Position numbers and translations under genes: made by a program. The notes under the pieces were generated by a model that saw nothing but the letters and a program-made list of their open reading frames with translations, searched no databases and had not been told where the DNA came from. A stretch of DNA of 64,000 bases, from NCBI RefSeq assembly GCF_015714715.1, contig NZ_WAHS01000002.1, positions 1-64,000 of the forward strand, given 5' to 3'. Below are positions 39,126 to 48,932 of this stretch, piece after piece (the stretch's first letter is position 1; the number at the start of each line of letters is the position of its first letter). This DNA comes from Aestuariivirga litoralis (GTDB lineage: Bacteria; Pseudomonadota; Alphaproteobacteria; Rhizobiales; Aestuariivirgaceae).

Positions 39126-40915
39126 GCAAACTTCCTTCTTGGCCCGATTGCGCGGCTGATCTTGTCGCTGTGGCCGCAGGCCGCAAAACCGCTGACACGG
39201 TGATCACCAATGCCAAATGGGTGAATGTCCATTCCGGCGAAATCATTCCGGATACACAGATCGCCATCGCCCGCGGCCGCTTCGCCTATGTCGGCCCCGA
39301 TGCCAAACACTGCACTGGCCCCAAGACCAAGATCATCGATGCGGCGGGCCGCTATGCCTGTCCCGGATTCTGCGATGGGCATATGCATGTCGAAAGCGGC
39401 ATGCTCACGGTCACCCAATTTGCCCGCGCCGTGGCCCCGCATGGCACAACCTCGATGTTCATCGACCCGCATGAAATCGCCAATGTGCTGGGCCTCGAAG
39501 GCGTGCGGTTGATGCATGATGAGGCCATCGGCCTGCCCCTGAATATTTTCGTGCAGATGCCAAGCTGCGTGCCCTCTGCCCCCGGCCTGGAAACGCCCGG
39601 CGCTACCATCACGCCTGAAGATGTGGCAGAAGCCATGCAATGGCCAGGCATTATCGGCCTCGGCGAAATGATGAACTTCCCTGGCGTGATCAATGGCGAT
39701 GCCAAGATGCTGGCGGAAATTGCCGCCACCCAACGCGCCGGCAAAACCGTGGGCGGGCACTATGCCTCGCCCGATCTCGGCCCGCCCTTTGCCGCCTATG
39801 TGGCGGGCGGCCCCGCCGATGATCATGAAGGCACGCGCGCCATCGACGCCATTACCCGCGTGCGCCAGGGCATGCGCGCCATGTTGCGTTTGGGCTCGGC
39901 CTGGTACGATGTGGCCACGCAAATCAAGGCCGTGACTGAACAAGGCATCGACCCGCGCAATTTCATCCTCTGCACCGATGACTGCCATTCCGGTACGCTG
40001 GTGAATGAAGGCCATATGAACCGCGTGCTGCGCCACGCGATTGCACAAGGGTTGAAGCCCATCACGGCGATTCAAATGGCCACGCTCAACACTGCCAGCC
40101 ATTTCGGGCTGGAGCGCGAATTGGGCTCGATCACACCGGGCCGCCGCGCCGATGTGGTGCTGACTTCTGACCTGATCACCCTGCCCGTTGAACTGGTCAT
40201 GGCGCATGGCGAAGTAATCGCCGAGAATGGCAAACTCACCGCCACTTTCCCGGCTTTCACCTATCCGCCCAAGGCCAAGAACACCGTCAACATGAAACGC
40301 GATGTGACGGCGGCTGATTTTGACATCACGGCCCCATCCGGCGCCAACCAGGTGAAGGCGCGCGTCATCAAGGTGATCGAGAACCAGGCACCCACAGGGC
40401 AATTCGTGGCCGAGCTGCAGGTCAATTCCGGCCTCGTCGCCATGGATGCCAAGGCCGATGTGTGCCAGATCGCCATCGTGGAACGCCACGCGGCCACCGG
40501 CGGTGTGGTCAATGCCTTCGTCTCAGGCTTTGGTTACACCAAGCCATGCGGCATGGCGTCGAGTGTCGCCCATGACAGCCATCACATCATCGTGGTGGGC
40601 ACCAGCAAGACGGACATGGCAATGGCTGCCAACCGCCTGCGCCAGGTGGGCGGCGGCGTGGTCATCTTCAGCGAAGGCAAGGAACTGGCTTTGGTTGAAC
40701 TGCCCATCGCCGGCCTGATGTCGGATGAGCCTGCCGAGATCGTCGCCGCCAAGGCCGAGAAACTGGTAGCCGCCATGCAGGAATGCGGCTGCAATCTCCA
40801 CAACGCCTATATGCAACATACGCTGCTGGCGCTGGTGGTGATCCCTGAACTGCGCATCAGCGACAAGGGCCTGATTGACGTGACCACGTTTAAACGGGTG
40901 GAGCTGTTCGTTTAA
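39122..40915 (+). CDS. ade: Adenine deaminase
   Basis: A 597-residue amidohydrolase converting adenine to hypoxanthine in purine salvage. It carries the metal-binding H-M-H (in C-D-G-H-M-H-V-E), the F-I-D-P-H-E-I-A-N-V segment, C-T-D-D-C-H and a C-terminal ade-specific domain with A-S-S-V-A-H-D-S-H-H. Length and motifs match AdeC. ATGA overlap with hisN. A bidirectional terminator follows. Confidence 0.92.
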   Translation: MSKLPSWPDCAADLVAVAAGRKTADTVITNAKWVNVHSGEIIPDTQIAIARGRFAYVGPDAKHCTGPKTKIIDAAGRYACPGFCDGHMHVESGMLTVTQFARAVAPHGTTSMFIDPHEIANVLGLEGVRLMHDEAIGLPLNIFVQMPSCVPSAPGLETPGATITPEDVAEAMQWPGIIGLGEMMNFPGVINGDAKMLAEIAATQRAGKTVGGHYASPDLGPPFAAYVAGGPADDHEGTRAIDAITRVRQGMRAMLRLGSAWYDVATQIKAVTEQGIDPRNFILCTDDCHSGTLVNEGHMNRVLRHAIAQGLKPITAIQMATLNTASHFGLERELGSITPGRRADVVLTSDLITLPVELVMAHGEVIAENGKLTATFPAFTYPPKAKNTVNMKRDVTAADFDITAPSGANQVKARVIKVIENQAPTGQFVAELQVNSGLVAMDAKADVCQIAIVERHAATGGVVNAFVSGFGYTKPCGMASSVAHDSHHIIVVGTSKTDMAMAANRLRQVGGGVVIFSEGKELALVELPIAGLMSDEPAEIVAAKAEKLVAAMQECGCNLHNAYMQHTLLALVVIPELRISDKGLIDVTTFKRVELFV

Positions 40916-40925
40916 AGGTGCACCC

Positions 40926-40957
40926 AAAAGAAAACCCGCCGAAGCGGGTTGGGATTT
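40926..40957. terminator. Bidirectional terminator between ade and dksA
   Basis: A 7-bp stem AACCCGC/GCGGGTT (40933-40939 and 40944-40950) with a CGAA tetraloop. A T-run follows on the plus strand (ATTTTTA) and on the minus strand (TTTTCTTTT), serving the convergent genes. Confidence 0.85.
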
Positions 40958-41374
40958 TTATTCGTCACGGTAAACCCGCTCGCGTTTTTCGTGGCGCTCT
41001 TGGGCTTCGATGGAAAGCGTGGCGATCGGGCGGGCATCGAGGCGCTTGAGGCTGATCGGCTCGCCGGTCTCTTCACAATAGCCGTAGGAACCATCTTCGA
41101 TACGTTTCAAAGCGGAATCGATTTTGGAGATCAACTTGCGCTGGCGGTCACGGGCCCGCAATTCGAGCGAGCGGTCCGTTTCCGAAGAGGCGCGGTCGGC
41201 CGCATCAGGGAGAATGTGGTTTTCCTCCTGCAGATGCCCAATCGTCTCCTTGCTTTCGCGCAGGATGTCGTCTTTCCAGTTCAGCAGTTTGGTCTTGAAA
41301 TAAGCCAGTTGCTTGTCATTCATGAACGGTTCCTTCTCCGAAGGAACATAGTCTTTCTCAAGAACGTCAGACAT
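40958..41374 (-). CDS. dksA: RNA polymerase-binding regulator DksA
   Basis: A 138-residue DksA. It has a coiled-coil hairpin with D-A-A-D-R-A-S-S-E-T-D (tip acidic residues), then R-I-E-D-G-S-Y-G-Y-C and T-G-E-P-I-S-L-K-R-L-D-A-R-P. The usual four-Cys zinc site is reduced to one Cys, as described for some alphaproteobacterial DksA. It acts with ppGpp in the secondary channel of RNA polymerase. ATG at 41374 has GGAG upstream. Confidence 0.9.
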   Translation of the reverse strand: MSDVLEKDYVPSEKEPFMNDKQLAYFKTKLLNWKDDILRESKETIGHLQEENHILPDAADRASSETDRSLELRARDRQRKLISKIDSALKRIEDGSYGYCEETGEPISLKRLDARPIATLSIEAQERHEKRERVYRDE

Positions 41375-41468
41375 AAAGTATCTCCAGGAAGCCGGTGAAT
41401 TTTGGGCGCTTATAGCGACGACCCATCTCACCTACAATACTTGCAATTATATTGAGTTCCGCTCCCAG

Positions 41469-42740
41469 TCAGGCGCGCGATTCGTCATATTTGTCTCGAA
41501 CCTGCATCCACCAGTAGCTCGCCTGGACACCCACCCGGCCAAGCGGACCGAAGGTGAAAGCTGGGCCAAAGGGCTTAAACCGCCGGTATTCTTCGTCCCC
41601 ATCAGCAATCGCGCGGGCCAGCAGAATCCCCGCCATGGCCGTGGTATTGAGCCCATGCCCACCAAAAGCCGTGGCATGCCACTGGCCATCCGCGCCGCGC
41701 CCGATGATCGGCATTTTATGCACCGCATAGCCCATCAGCCCAGCCCAAGCGTAATCGATCCGCGGATTGCCCAGTTGCGGATAGACCGAAAGCATGTCGC
41801 CCTTCATGCGCTCTGCCAACCGTGAAGGCTCAGACACCCGCGTGGTGATCCGCCCACCCCAGAGAATGCGGCCTTCATCGATCAGGCGGTAGTAATCCCC
41901 TGCCCGCCTTGTATCGGCAATAGCGGCATGGGTGCGAATCGCGTCCTGCACCAGAGGCTCCGTCACCGCGATATAGGTGGCCACCGGAAGCACCGCCTTG
42001 TGCACTGGGTTGTTGAGACTGCGCCCCAGGGACGACACGCAATGCACCACATGCTGGGCGCTGACTGTCCCACGCGGCGTGTGAATGGCAAATCCGGCTC
42101 CCTGCTTTTCAATGCGGCTGGCAGCACAATTTTCCACGATCATCGCACCGGCTCTGCGCGCCAACGCGGCCAGCAACAGCACATAGCGCAGCGGGTGAAT
42201 GTGAAAGGCCGAAGGATTGTGCAGCGCACCATGATAGCGCGCACTCACCAGCTTCTCGCGCAGCACTTCAGGCGGCAGGAAGCTGACCGGTTCGCCCAAC
42301 TCGTGGCGCATGGTTTCAGCATATTCTTCCATGCCGCGCGGATTGTGGCGCAGTGCCACCATCCAGCCATCACCCATTTTGATATCGGGCTGGTGGGTGG
42401 CAATGGTGCCTCGCATATATTCCGTGCCGCGCTGGGAAAGGCCATAAAGCGCACGCGCATCCTCGCGCCCCAGCTTGCGAACGAGATCGGAATATCCGAG
42501 CGCGAAGCCGCTCGACACAAATCCGCCATTGCGGCCCGAAGCGCCCGAGCCAATGAGGTGGGCCTCGAGTAACAACACAGAGCGCCCGGTCTTCGCGAGT
42601 TCCAATGCAGTGGTCAGTCCGGCAAGCCCGCCGCCGATCACGCAAACATCAAAGCTGCGACCATCCGGCAATTCATCCAGCGCGCCACGCTTTGCAGTCG
42701 CCTCATACCAGATTGATGAAAGGTTAAGAGGCTGTACCAT
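41469..42740 (-). CDS. FAD-dependent amine/amino-acid oxidoreductase
   Basis: A 423-residue DAO-family enzyme. The N-terminal Rossmann motif is V-I-G-G-G-L-A-G-L-T (35-44). A G-S-G-A-S-G-R-N-G-G-F FAD segment follows, and G-R-G-A-D-G and G-G-H-G-L-N-T-T lie near the C-terminus. It is similar in layout to gamma-glutamylputrescine oxidase (PuuB-like) and related oxidases. Substrate cannot be told from sequence. Transcribed divergently from the lipoprotein gene at 42827. Confidence 0.82.
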   Translation of the reverse strand: MVQPLNLSSIWYEATAKRGALDELPDGRSFDVCVIGGGLAGLTTALELAKTGRSVLLLEAHLIGSGASGRNGGFVSSGFALGYSDLVRKLGREDARALYGLSQRGTEYMRGTIATHQPDIKMGDGWMVALRHNPRGMEEYAETMRHELGEPVSFLPPEVLREKLVSARYHGALHNPSAFHIHPLRYVLLLAALARRAGAMIVENCAASRIEKQGAGFAIHTPRGTVSAQHVVHCVSSLGRSLNNPVHKAVLPVATYIAVTEPLVQDAIRTHAAIADTRRAGDYYRLIDEGRILWGGRITTRVSEPSRLAERMKGDMLSVYPQLGNPRIDYAWAGLMGYAVHKMPIIGRGADGQWHATAFGGHGLNTTAMAGILLARAIADGDEEYRRFKPFGPAFTFGPLGRVGVQASYWWMQVRDKYDESRA

Positions 42741-42826
42741 TGCGGAAATATGATCCTGTTAAGCTTAACGTAAAATTATCACAAGCACGGCATCCTATGG
42801 AAGCCTGCCGATTGTGTGAGAGTAAC

Positions 42827-44197
42827 ATGCGTATTTTGTTTGGATTGAGTTTGGTGCTTGGCGCCACGGCCTTGTCGGGCTGCGTGAGTGATACCTATCA
42901 GAACCTTACCTCGGGAAGCCTCGGCTGCACCACGTCAAGTGTTTCGGTGAATTGCGGAAGCACCAGTACCACCAACAACCCGACCACTCCCACCACGACC
43001 ACCACAACGGGGACCGGCACAACAACAGCCACCACCCAGAACACCGGCAACAATACCAATTTCACCACCGGTGACACAACGCTGATCCTGGAAGGCTCTA
43101 TCGTCAAATCCATCGTGGGCGCAAAGCCCGGCCTGTCAAGGTTGCTCGATTCTCCGCTCAACCACCTCACCGCCAACCAGACGGCCAATACCAAGATCCA
43201 GTTCAACACCAACACCTCAACCAACAGTGCCTGGCCGGTGGCCAAGACCATGGCTTACAGCGAATATGGCACTTGCGAGTTGGATGGCGGGGTCGATACC
43301 TCTAACCCCGGAAAATGCGTGAACGGCACGGGCGGCACCGGTTTGCAGGGCGATTACAAGCTCTACCGCGCCTATCAGAAGAACGTGTATGACGAGGAGC
43401 TACAACTCTGGACATGGAACGATAGCTACGCCACCCAATACCGTGACGTGACGGCCAGCGGCACCGACCCGCAGCATCAGGCCTGGTCTTTCGGCGGCAA
43501 TTACACACCTACTGCCAGCATGCCCACTTCCGGCACGGTGAACTATACCGGCAAATTCACTGCCACCGCGAAGAGCGCCAACTTCGTTGACGTGCCGCAC
43601 ACCACCCAGTGGGACCCGAACCAGCTCTCGATCAGCAATGGCAAAACCATGTCACGCGACAATGACTGGCGCGTATTGGGTGACAGTGCACTCACTGCCA
43701 ATTTCGGTTCCGGCGCCTTCTCTGGAACACTCACGCCGAAATTCTGGGAAGCCCGCAATGAATCCCAGGCTCTCGAAACGATTGACGTGGACCAGGCGCT
43801 CGCCAACAGCGCCACCGGCGATTGCTATTTCGGCGTCAACGCTTGTGATCCCAACACCTTAACCGGCGCTGCCAACTATTCCAACTGGCAGAACCATGCA
43901 GGCTTCATGGACAGCACAGTTAAGTTGGCGGGCACGATCACCACCAGCACCACCGACACGTTGAAGCCCAACCAGATCACCGGAACGGCCACGCTTGACA
44001 GCACCGATGGCTGGATCACCTCGGACACGACCAATCCGATGTATGGCGGCTTCTTCGGCGCTGGCGCCAAGGAAGTGACCGGCGCCTTCGCTGTTGACGC
44101 CACCTACCCCGAACCCAGCGATGGCAAAAAGGCCATCAATGATGATCGCCGCGGCTATCTGTCGATGAGCGGCATCTTCCACGGCACAGCACCGTAA
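42827..44197 (+). CDS. TbpB-like surface lipoprotein, predicted Slam substrate
   Basis: A 456-residue lipoprotein. The signal peptide ends in L-S-G-C (Cys19). A Thr/Asn-rich linker (about 45-75) could act as a flexible stalk. The rest is beta-rich, with strands such as S-G-T-V-N-Y-T-G-K-F and a C-terminal Y-G-G-F-F-G-A-G-A-K-E-V-T-G-A-F, the hallmark of TbpB/HpuA-type barrel lobes. The next gene is a Slam homologue, which would move it to the cell surface. Ligand unknown. ATG at 42827 chosen because the signal peptide starts there. Confidence 0.8.
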   Translation: MRILFGLSLVLGATALSGCVSDTYQNLTSGSLGCTTSSVSVNCGSTSTTNNPTTPTTTTTTGTGTTTATTQNTGNNTNFTTGDTTLILEGSIVKSIVGAKPGLSRLLDSPLNHLTANQTANTKIQFNTNTSTNSAWPVAKTMAYSEYGTCELDGGVDTSNPGKCVNGTGGTGLQGDYKLYRAYQKNVYDEELQLWTWNDSYATQYRDVTASGTDPQHQAWSFGGNYTPTASMPTSGTVNYTGKFTATAKSANFVDVPHTTQWDPNQLSISNGKTMSRDNDWRVLGDSALTANFGSGAFSGTLTPKFWEARNESQALETIDVDQALANSATGDCYFGVNACDPNTLTGAANYSNWQNHAGFMDSTVKLAGTITTSTTDTLKPNQITGTATLDSTDGWITSDTTNPMYGGFFGAGAKEVTGAFAVDATYPEPSDGKKAINDDRRGYLSMSGIFHGTAP

Positions 44198-44206
44198 GGA
44201 GACGCT

Positions 44207-45619
44207 TTGGGGGCCAGGGCCGGACTGCAAAATGGGTTTAAGGGGCGCAAATGGATTTGCGCTCTTTCCGCTTTGCTGGGCCTGCATCTCATCGCGTCTG
44301 CCACGCCTGCAAATGCCAGCCCGCAAATTCAGCCCAATGATATTGCAGTCTTCCAGGCTGCCAATGAAGACCAGCGCACCCATATCCTGATCAAGCTGGT
44401 GCAGGCTGGCTTTCTCGATGCGGCCGAGGAAATGCTGCATCGCTTTCCGTTGCAGGGCCCCAAGGCCCAGAACCGAACGCTGTTCATTGAAGGCGCGATC
44501 TATGAAAAGCGCGGCCAATTGCCCGCTGCCGCCGCCAAGTTCCGCGCCGTGCTGGCCAGCGATCCACAGGCCACTTTGGTGCGCGCTGAGCTGGCCATGG
44601 TTCTGGCCCGCATGAATGAGACGGGCAGCGCCAAGCACCATTTGCAATTGCTGGAAGGCGAGATGGATGATCCGAACCAGCGCGCCGGCATCCGCTCCTT
44701 CATCGACCGTATTGATGCCAGCCATCCGTTGACCTTCTCCGGCTTTGTCTCGCTGAGCCCCAGCACCAATATCAACCAGGGCTCATCGCATGATACTGTG
44801 TACAGCCCAGGTTTCGGCGGCACCAATGGCGTGGATTCCACCGGTTCGATTTCCAAGGCCAGCCAGAAGCAAAGCGGCATCGGCATCAGCGCAGGCGGCA
44901 ATGTGGGCTATGCCAAGATGCTGTCTCCGCATTTTCAGGCGGTGTTGGCGGCAAGCGCCTCAACCACGTACTATCCGCAACTGCGCACCGCGACTTTGGG
45001 CCTCAGCCAATCAGCAGAAATCCGCCGCGTAGGTCCCAATGGCTTTGTCGGTTTCGGCGCCATCGCTTCTGAAGGCATCGACCCCGAAGGCGTGAACTTG
45101 ACCTATAATTCCTACGGTCCGCGCGTCTCTTTCCTGCGCCGCTTCTCACCGCGCGATCAATTGTCCGGCAGCGCCACTTATGAATGGCGCACCTATCAGA
45201 ACAACCCCACCTCCAATGGCACCGCTCTGACAGTCTCTGCTGTGTTGACCCATGCTCTTGACGCCAGCGCCAACGTGGCGATGATCGGGGGCTACGAGAA
45301 TGTTAGCCAGCAACTGGATTTCAACTCCTATCAGGACCTCACTGTAGGTGCGGGTTTCTACAAGGAAATGCAGCACGGCATTACGCTGCAGGGCCAGGGC
45401 ACAGCCCGCTTTGCGATCTTCGATGCCGAAAACCCTTTCACCCTGTCCACCAGACAAGACACACTTCTCACAGGCGCGCTCACCCTCACCAAGCGCGACT
45501 GGAACTGGTTCGGCTTTGCGCCGGCGCTGAACTACACTTACCAGCGGAATTTCAGCAATATCTCGCTTTATGACTTTGACAGCCACGCGCTGGATTTCCG
45601 CCTGACGAAAGATTTCTGA
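44207..45619 (+). CDS. Slam (surface lipoprotein assembly modifier) homologue
   Basis: A 470-residue protein. A signal peptide (1-38, ending A-N-A-S) is followed by a TPR region (about 45-165) and a C-terminal 14-strand-type outer-membrane barrel (about 175-470) ending in F-R-L-T-K-D-F. The barrel begins G-F-V-S-L-S-P-S-T-N-I-N, the DUF560/Slam signature. Start is TTG at 44207, 5 bases after AGGAG that overlaps the upstream stop. It pairs with the TbpB-like lipoprotein upstream. Known mainly from Neisseria and relatives. Confidence 0.82.
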   Translation: MGARAGLQNGFKGRKWICALSALLGLHLIASATPANASPQIQPNDIAVFQAANEDQRTHILIKLVQAGFLDAAEEMLHRFPLQGPKAQNRTLFIEGAIYEKRGQLPAAAAKFRAVLASDPQATLVRAELAMVLARMNETGSAKHHLQLLEGEMDDPNQRAGIRSFIDRIDASHPLTFSGFVSLSPSTNINQGSSHDTVYSPGFGGTNGVDSTGSISKASQKQSGIGISAGGNVGYAKMLSPHFQAVLAASASTTYYPQLRTATLGLSQSAEIRRVGPNGFVGFGAIASEGIDPEGVNLTYNSYGPRVSFLRRFSPRDQLSGSATYEWRTYQNNPTSNGTALTVSAVLTHALDASANVAMIGGYENVSQQLDFNSYQDLTVGAGFYKEMQHGITLQGQGTARFAIFDAENPFTLSTRQDTLLTGALTLTKRDWNWFGFAPALNYTYQRNFSNISLYDFDSHALDFRLTKDF

Positions 45620-45657
45620 TCCTTGTCACCCCTGTAGCAACTGGCTAAAGGGCTGCC

Positions 45658-46518
45658 ATGCGCTTCAAATCCGGCCAGGACTTCCTTTCCCTTCCCTCAA
45701 AATCGGTGACGGTTATGGGCATGTCGGGCGTGGGCAAAACCACGCTGGCTGCCCTGCTGCAGAAGGAAAACTGGTTCCAGTATTCGGTCGATTACCGCAT
45801 CGGCACGAAATATATGGACGAGCACATTGCCGACAATTTCAAACGCGAGGCGATGCACAATCCGTTCTTGCGTGACCTGCTGCGGTCGGACTCGATTTAC
45901 ATCCGCTCCAACATCACCTTCGACAATCTCTCGCCGCTGTCTACCTATCTTGGCAAGCCCGGCAGTGAGGCCAAGGGCGGCATTACCTTCGCCGAATACA
46001 AGAAGCGCCAGGGACAGCACCGCGTGGCGGAAATCCAGGCGCTTCATGACGTGCCGGCCTTCATCGATCGCGCCAATGATGTCTATGGCTACCAGAATTT
46101 CATCTGTGATTCAGGCGGCTCGCTCTGCGAAGTTGTGGACCCTGACAATGCCGAAGACCCGGTGCTGCGCGCGCTGGCTGACAACACACTGCTGCTCTAC
46201 ATCGAAGGCACACCTGAACACGCCAAGATGCTGATTGACCGTTTCCGCAAAAACCCGAAGCCGATGTATTACCAGCCAGCCTTCCTCGACCAGAAATGGG
46301 ACGAGTATAAATTGCTGAACGGGCTGCAGGCCGAGGCCGATGTGGACCCCAATGGCTTTGCCGTCTGGGGCTTTGAACAGCTGATCCATCACCGCATCCC
46401 CCTGTACCGCAAGATCGCTGACAATTTCGGCTACACGATCCCGATGAGCGAAGTGCCCAAAGTGGCCAATGAAGACGATTTCGCCAAGCTCATCGTCCGC
46501 ACCATCGACAAGGCATAG
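45658..46518 (+). CDS. P-loop ATPase upstream of metA
   Basis: A 286-residue protein with Walker A G-M-S-G-V-G-K-T (21-28) and a conserved Y-R-I-G-T-K-Y-M-D segment, but no recognised output domain. It lies 4 bases before metA and so is likely in the same transcript. I recall similar ATPases annotated without function in alphaproteobacteria. Role unknown. Confidence 0.8.
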   Translation: MRFKSGQDFLSLPSKSVTVMGMSGVGKTTLAALLQKENWFQYSVDYRIGTKYMDEHIADNFKREAMHNPFLRDLLRSDSIYIRSNITFDNLSPLSTYLGKPGSEAKGGITFAEYKKRQGQHRVAEIQALHDVPAFIDRANDVYGYQNFICDSGGSLCEVVDPDNAEDPVLRALADNTLLLYIEGTPEHAKMLIDRFRKNPKPMYYQPAFLDQKWDEYKLLNGLQAEADVDPNGFAVWGFEQLIHHRIPLYRKIADNFGYTIPMSEVPKVANEDDFAKLIVRTIDKA

Positions 46519-46522
46519 TTCA

Positions 46523-47440
46523 ATGCCCATCCGCATTCCCAACAATCTGCCCGCCCGCAAAGTCCTCGAAAAGGAGGGCGTCAATGTCATGACCGAGGCC
46601 ACCGCCAACCGGCAGGACATCCGCCCGTTGCGCATCGGCCTGCTCAACCTGATGCCCAACAAGATCAAGACCGAGACGCAGTTTGCGCGGTTGATCGGTG
46701 CATCGCCGCTGCAGGTGGAGATGACCTTGATCACCACCGGCAGCCACACGCCGAAGAACACTTCGGCTGAGCACATGCTCGCCTTCTATCAGCCTTGGGC
46801 TGATCTGAAGGACCAGTATTTCGACGGGCTGATCATCACCGGCGCGCCGGTGGAATTGCTGCCCTTTGAAGATGTGAATTACTGGACCGAGCTGACGCAG
46901 ATTTACGAATGGGCGAAATCCCACGTCCATTCCACCTTCAATATCTGCTGGGCCGCACAGGCCGCGATCCACCATTTCCACGGCGTGCCAAAATATCCGC
47001 TGCCGCAGAAAGCCTTCGGCATCTACGCACATCGCAACCTAAATCCGGCCTCTCCCTATCTGCGCGGCTTCTCGGATGACTTCTCCATGCCCGTCTCGCG
47101 CTGGACCGATGTGCGCCACGCTGACTTGCCCAAGCAGGGCCTGGATATTTTGCTCGAGTCCGATGAGATCGGCCTGTGCCTGATCAACGACCCGAAGAAC
47201 CGCCAGCTGCTCATGTTCAACCACATTGAATATGACACTGATAGTTTGGGTGAAGAATATCGCCGCGATGTGGAGGCCAAGAAAGCCATCAACAAGCCGG
47301 CGCATTATTTCCCCGGCGATGATCCGGCGAAGCTGCCAGAAAATCGCTGGCGCGCCCATGCACATCTGCTGTTTGGCAACTGGATCAACGAGGTCTATCA
47401 GACCACGCCTTTCGACCTGAAGGACATCGGCAAAGCCTGA
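46523..47440 (+). CDS. metA: Homoserine O-acetyltransferase (MetA family)
   Basis: A 305-residue MetA-family enzyme. Catalytic Cys142 (F-N-I-C-W-A-A-Q) is present, along with the N-L-M-P-N-K and H-F-x-G-V segments. Residue 111 is Glu (G-A-P-V-E-L), which in MetA proteins predicts acetyl-CoA rather than succinyl-CoA (Gly111 in E. coli). It starts methionine synthesis from homoserine. ATG at 46523 follows the ATPase stop. Confidence 0.92.
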   Translation: MPIRIPNNLPARKVLEKEGVNVMTEATANRQDIRPLRIGLLNLMPNKIKTETQFARLIGASPLQVEMTLITTGSHTPKNTSAEHMLAFYQPWADLKDQYFDGLIITGAPVELLPFEDVNYWTELTQIYEWAKSHVHSTFNICWAAQAAIHHFHGVPKYPLPQKAFGIYAHRNLNPASPYLRGFSDDFSMPVSRWTDVRHADLPKQGLDILLESDEIGLCLINDPKNRQLLMFNHIEYDTDSLGEEYRRDVEAKKAINKPAHYFPGDDPAKLPENRWRAHAHLLFGNWINEVYQTTPFDLKDIGKA

Positions 47441-47498
47441 AATCCTTGAATTTCAGGGCACTTCGCTCCATCTATTGCGGCTGGAGAGGAGAACGCCT

Positions 47499-48932
47499 TT
47501 GAGTTGGACCAGTGTGATAGACACCAGCCGTATTGCTGCTGGCGGCCTTGCTGATTTCGCCACGGGCCTCACCTCGCCGTCCCTTCGCCTTGGGGTCACC
47601 GGGCTTTCACGCGCCGGCAAAACCGTTTTCATCACCGCTCTGGTTCACGCCTTGCTGAAACAAGCACGGCTTCCGGTTTTTGAAACCCAGAGCGAAGGCC
47701 GCATCCTGCGCGCCTATCTGGAGCCACAGCCCAATGATGACCTGCCGCGCTTTGCTTATGAAAAACATCTTGAGGCATTGACCGGCGAGAACCGCCATTG
47801 GCCCGAAAGCACACGCCAGATCAGCCAACTGCGCCTGACGATTGAATATGCGCCCGAGAGTTTCTTCGCGCGCAACTTCTCTTCCGGCAAGCTGCATGTC
47901 GATATTGTGGATTATCCCGGCGAATGGCTGCTGGACCTACCCTTGATGCAACAAACCTACGCGCAATGGTCGGCCTCTGTCGTCGCCTTGAGCCGCAAGT
48001 CCCCACGGCTTGAGCTGGCGAAGAACTGGCACGCGCATCTTTCCACACTGCAAACTGATGCACGCGCGGATGAACTGCAGGCGGTGAAGGCGGCCGAGCT
48101 TTTCACCACCTATCTCGCCTCGTGCCGCAACCGGCAAGCCTCGCTGTCCAGCCTGCCGCCGGGGCGTTTTCTGATGCCGGGCGATCTGGAAGGTTCGCCC
48201 CTACTCTCCTTCGCACCGCTCGATGTGACGCCGGATCAAAGTTTTGAATCAGGCACACTCGGCGCGCTGATGGAGCGGCGTTACCAATCCTATGTCTCGC
48301 ATGTGGTGAAGCCGTTTTACTTCGGCCATTTCGCCAGGCTCAATCGGCAGATTGTTCTTGTTGATGTGATGTCAGCGCTCAATGCCGGTGTTCACGCCGT
48401 AGGCGATTTGCGCAGCGCCCTCACCGATATCTTGGCCTCGTTCCGGCTGGGTTCAAACGATATCGTCTCCAACGTCTTCGGCAAGCGCATCGACAAGGTT
48501 CTGTTCGCCGCCACCAAAGCTGACCTGCTGCATCACACCAGCCATGACCGCCTACAGTCCATTCTGCGCCTGCTGGCAAGCGAGGCCGCCCAGAAGGCCG
48601 AATTCAGCGGTGCCACCTATGATGCGCTGGCGCTCTCCGCCATTCGCGCCACGCGCGAAGCCACGGTCACACGCAAAGGCGAAGAACTGCCCTGCATTGC
48701 AGGCACGCCCGAGAAGGGCGAGAAGATTGGCAGCGAAGTTTTCGATGGCGCAACCGAAGCTGCCATTTTCCCTGGCGATCTGCCGCTGCATCCGCAAGCC
48801 GCCTTGCAGGGTTTGAGCGAGGGCGCATTGCAATTCGTGAAATTCCGTCCGCCACTTTTGACCGGCGAAACCTTCCCCCATATCCGCCTCGACCGTGCGG
48901 TTGAATTCCTGCTCGGAGACCGCTTTCCATGA
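47499..48932 (+). CDS. ycjX: YcjX-family GTPase/ATPase
   Basis: A 477-residue protein with P-loop G-L-S-R-A-G-K-T (35-42), the D-I-V-D-Y-P-G-E-W-L-L-D-L-P segment (Walker B region) and the C-terminal A-T-K-A-D motif of the YcjX/DUF463 family. TTG at 47499 with GGAG upstream was chosen as start. Followed by ycjF with ATGA overlap. Function is not well known; linked to envelope stress in other bacteria. Confidence 0.9.
   Translation: MSWTSVIDTSRIAAGGLADFATGLTSPSLRLGVTGLSRAGKTVFITALVHALLKQARLPVFETQSEGRILRAYLEPQPNDDLPRFAYEKHLEALTGENRHWPESTRQISQLRLTIEYAPESFFARNFSSGKLHVDIVDYPGEWLLDLPLMQQTYAQWSASVVALSRKSPRLELAKNWHAHLSTLQTDARADELQAVKAAELFTTYLASCRNRQASLSSLPPGRFLMPGDLEGSPLLSFAPLDVTPDQSFESGTLGALMERRYQSYVSHVVKPFYFGHFARLNRQIVLVDVMSALNAGVHAVGDLRSALTDILASFRLGSNDIVSNVFGKRIDKVLFAATKADLLHHTSHDRLQSILRLLASEAAQKAEFSGATYDALALSAIRATREATVTRKGEELPCIAGTPEKGEKIGSEVFDGATEAAIFPGDLPLHPQAALQGLSEGALQFVKFRPPLLTGETFPHIRLDRAVEFLLGDRFP

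Noticed and set aside
38969-40489. Long minus-strand open frame opposite adenine deaminase
   Set aside because: It mirrors a clear adenine deaminase with all motifs; composition (His/Gly/Ala-rich, no motif) is that of a GC-rich antisense shadow.
45605-45657. Possible SAM-II riboswitch (GGCTAAAGGG box) before the ATPase-metA pair
   Set aside because: The 3' box fits, but no P1 stem and U-rich loop could be drawn, and the region would overlap the Slam coding end.
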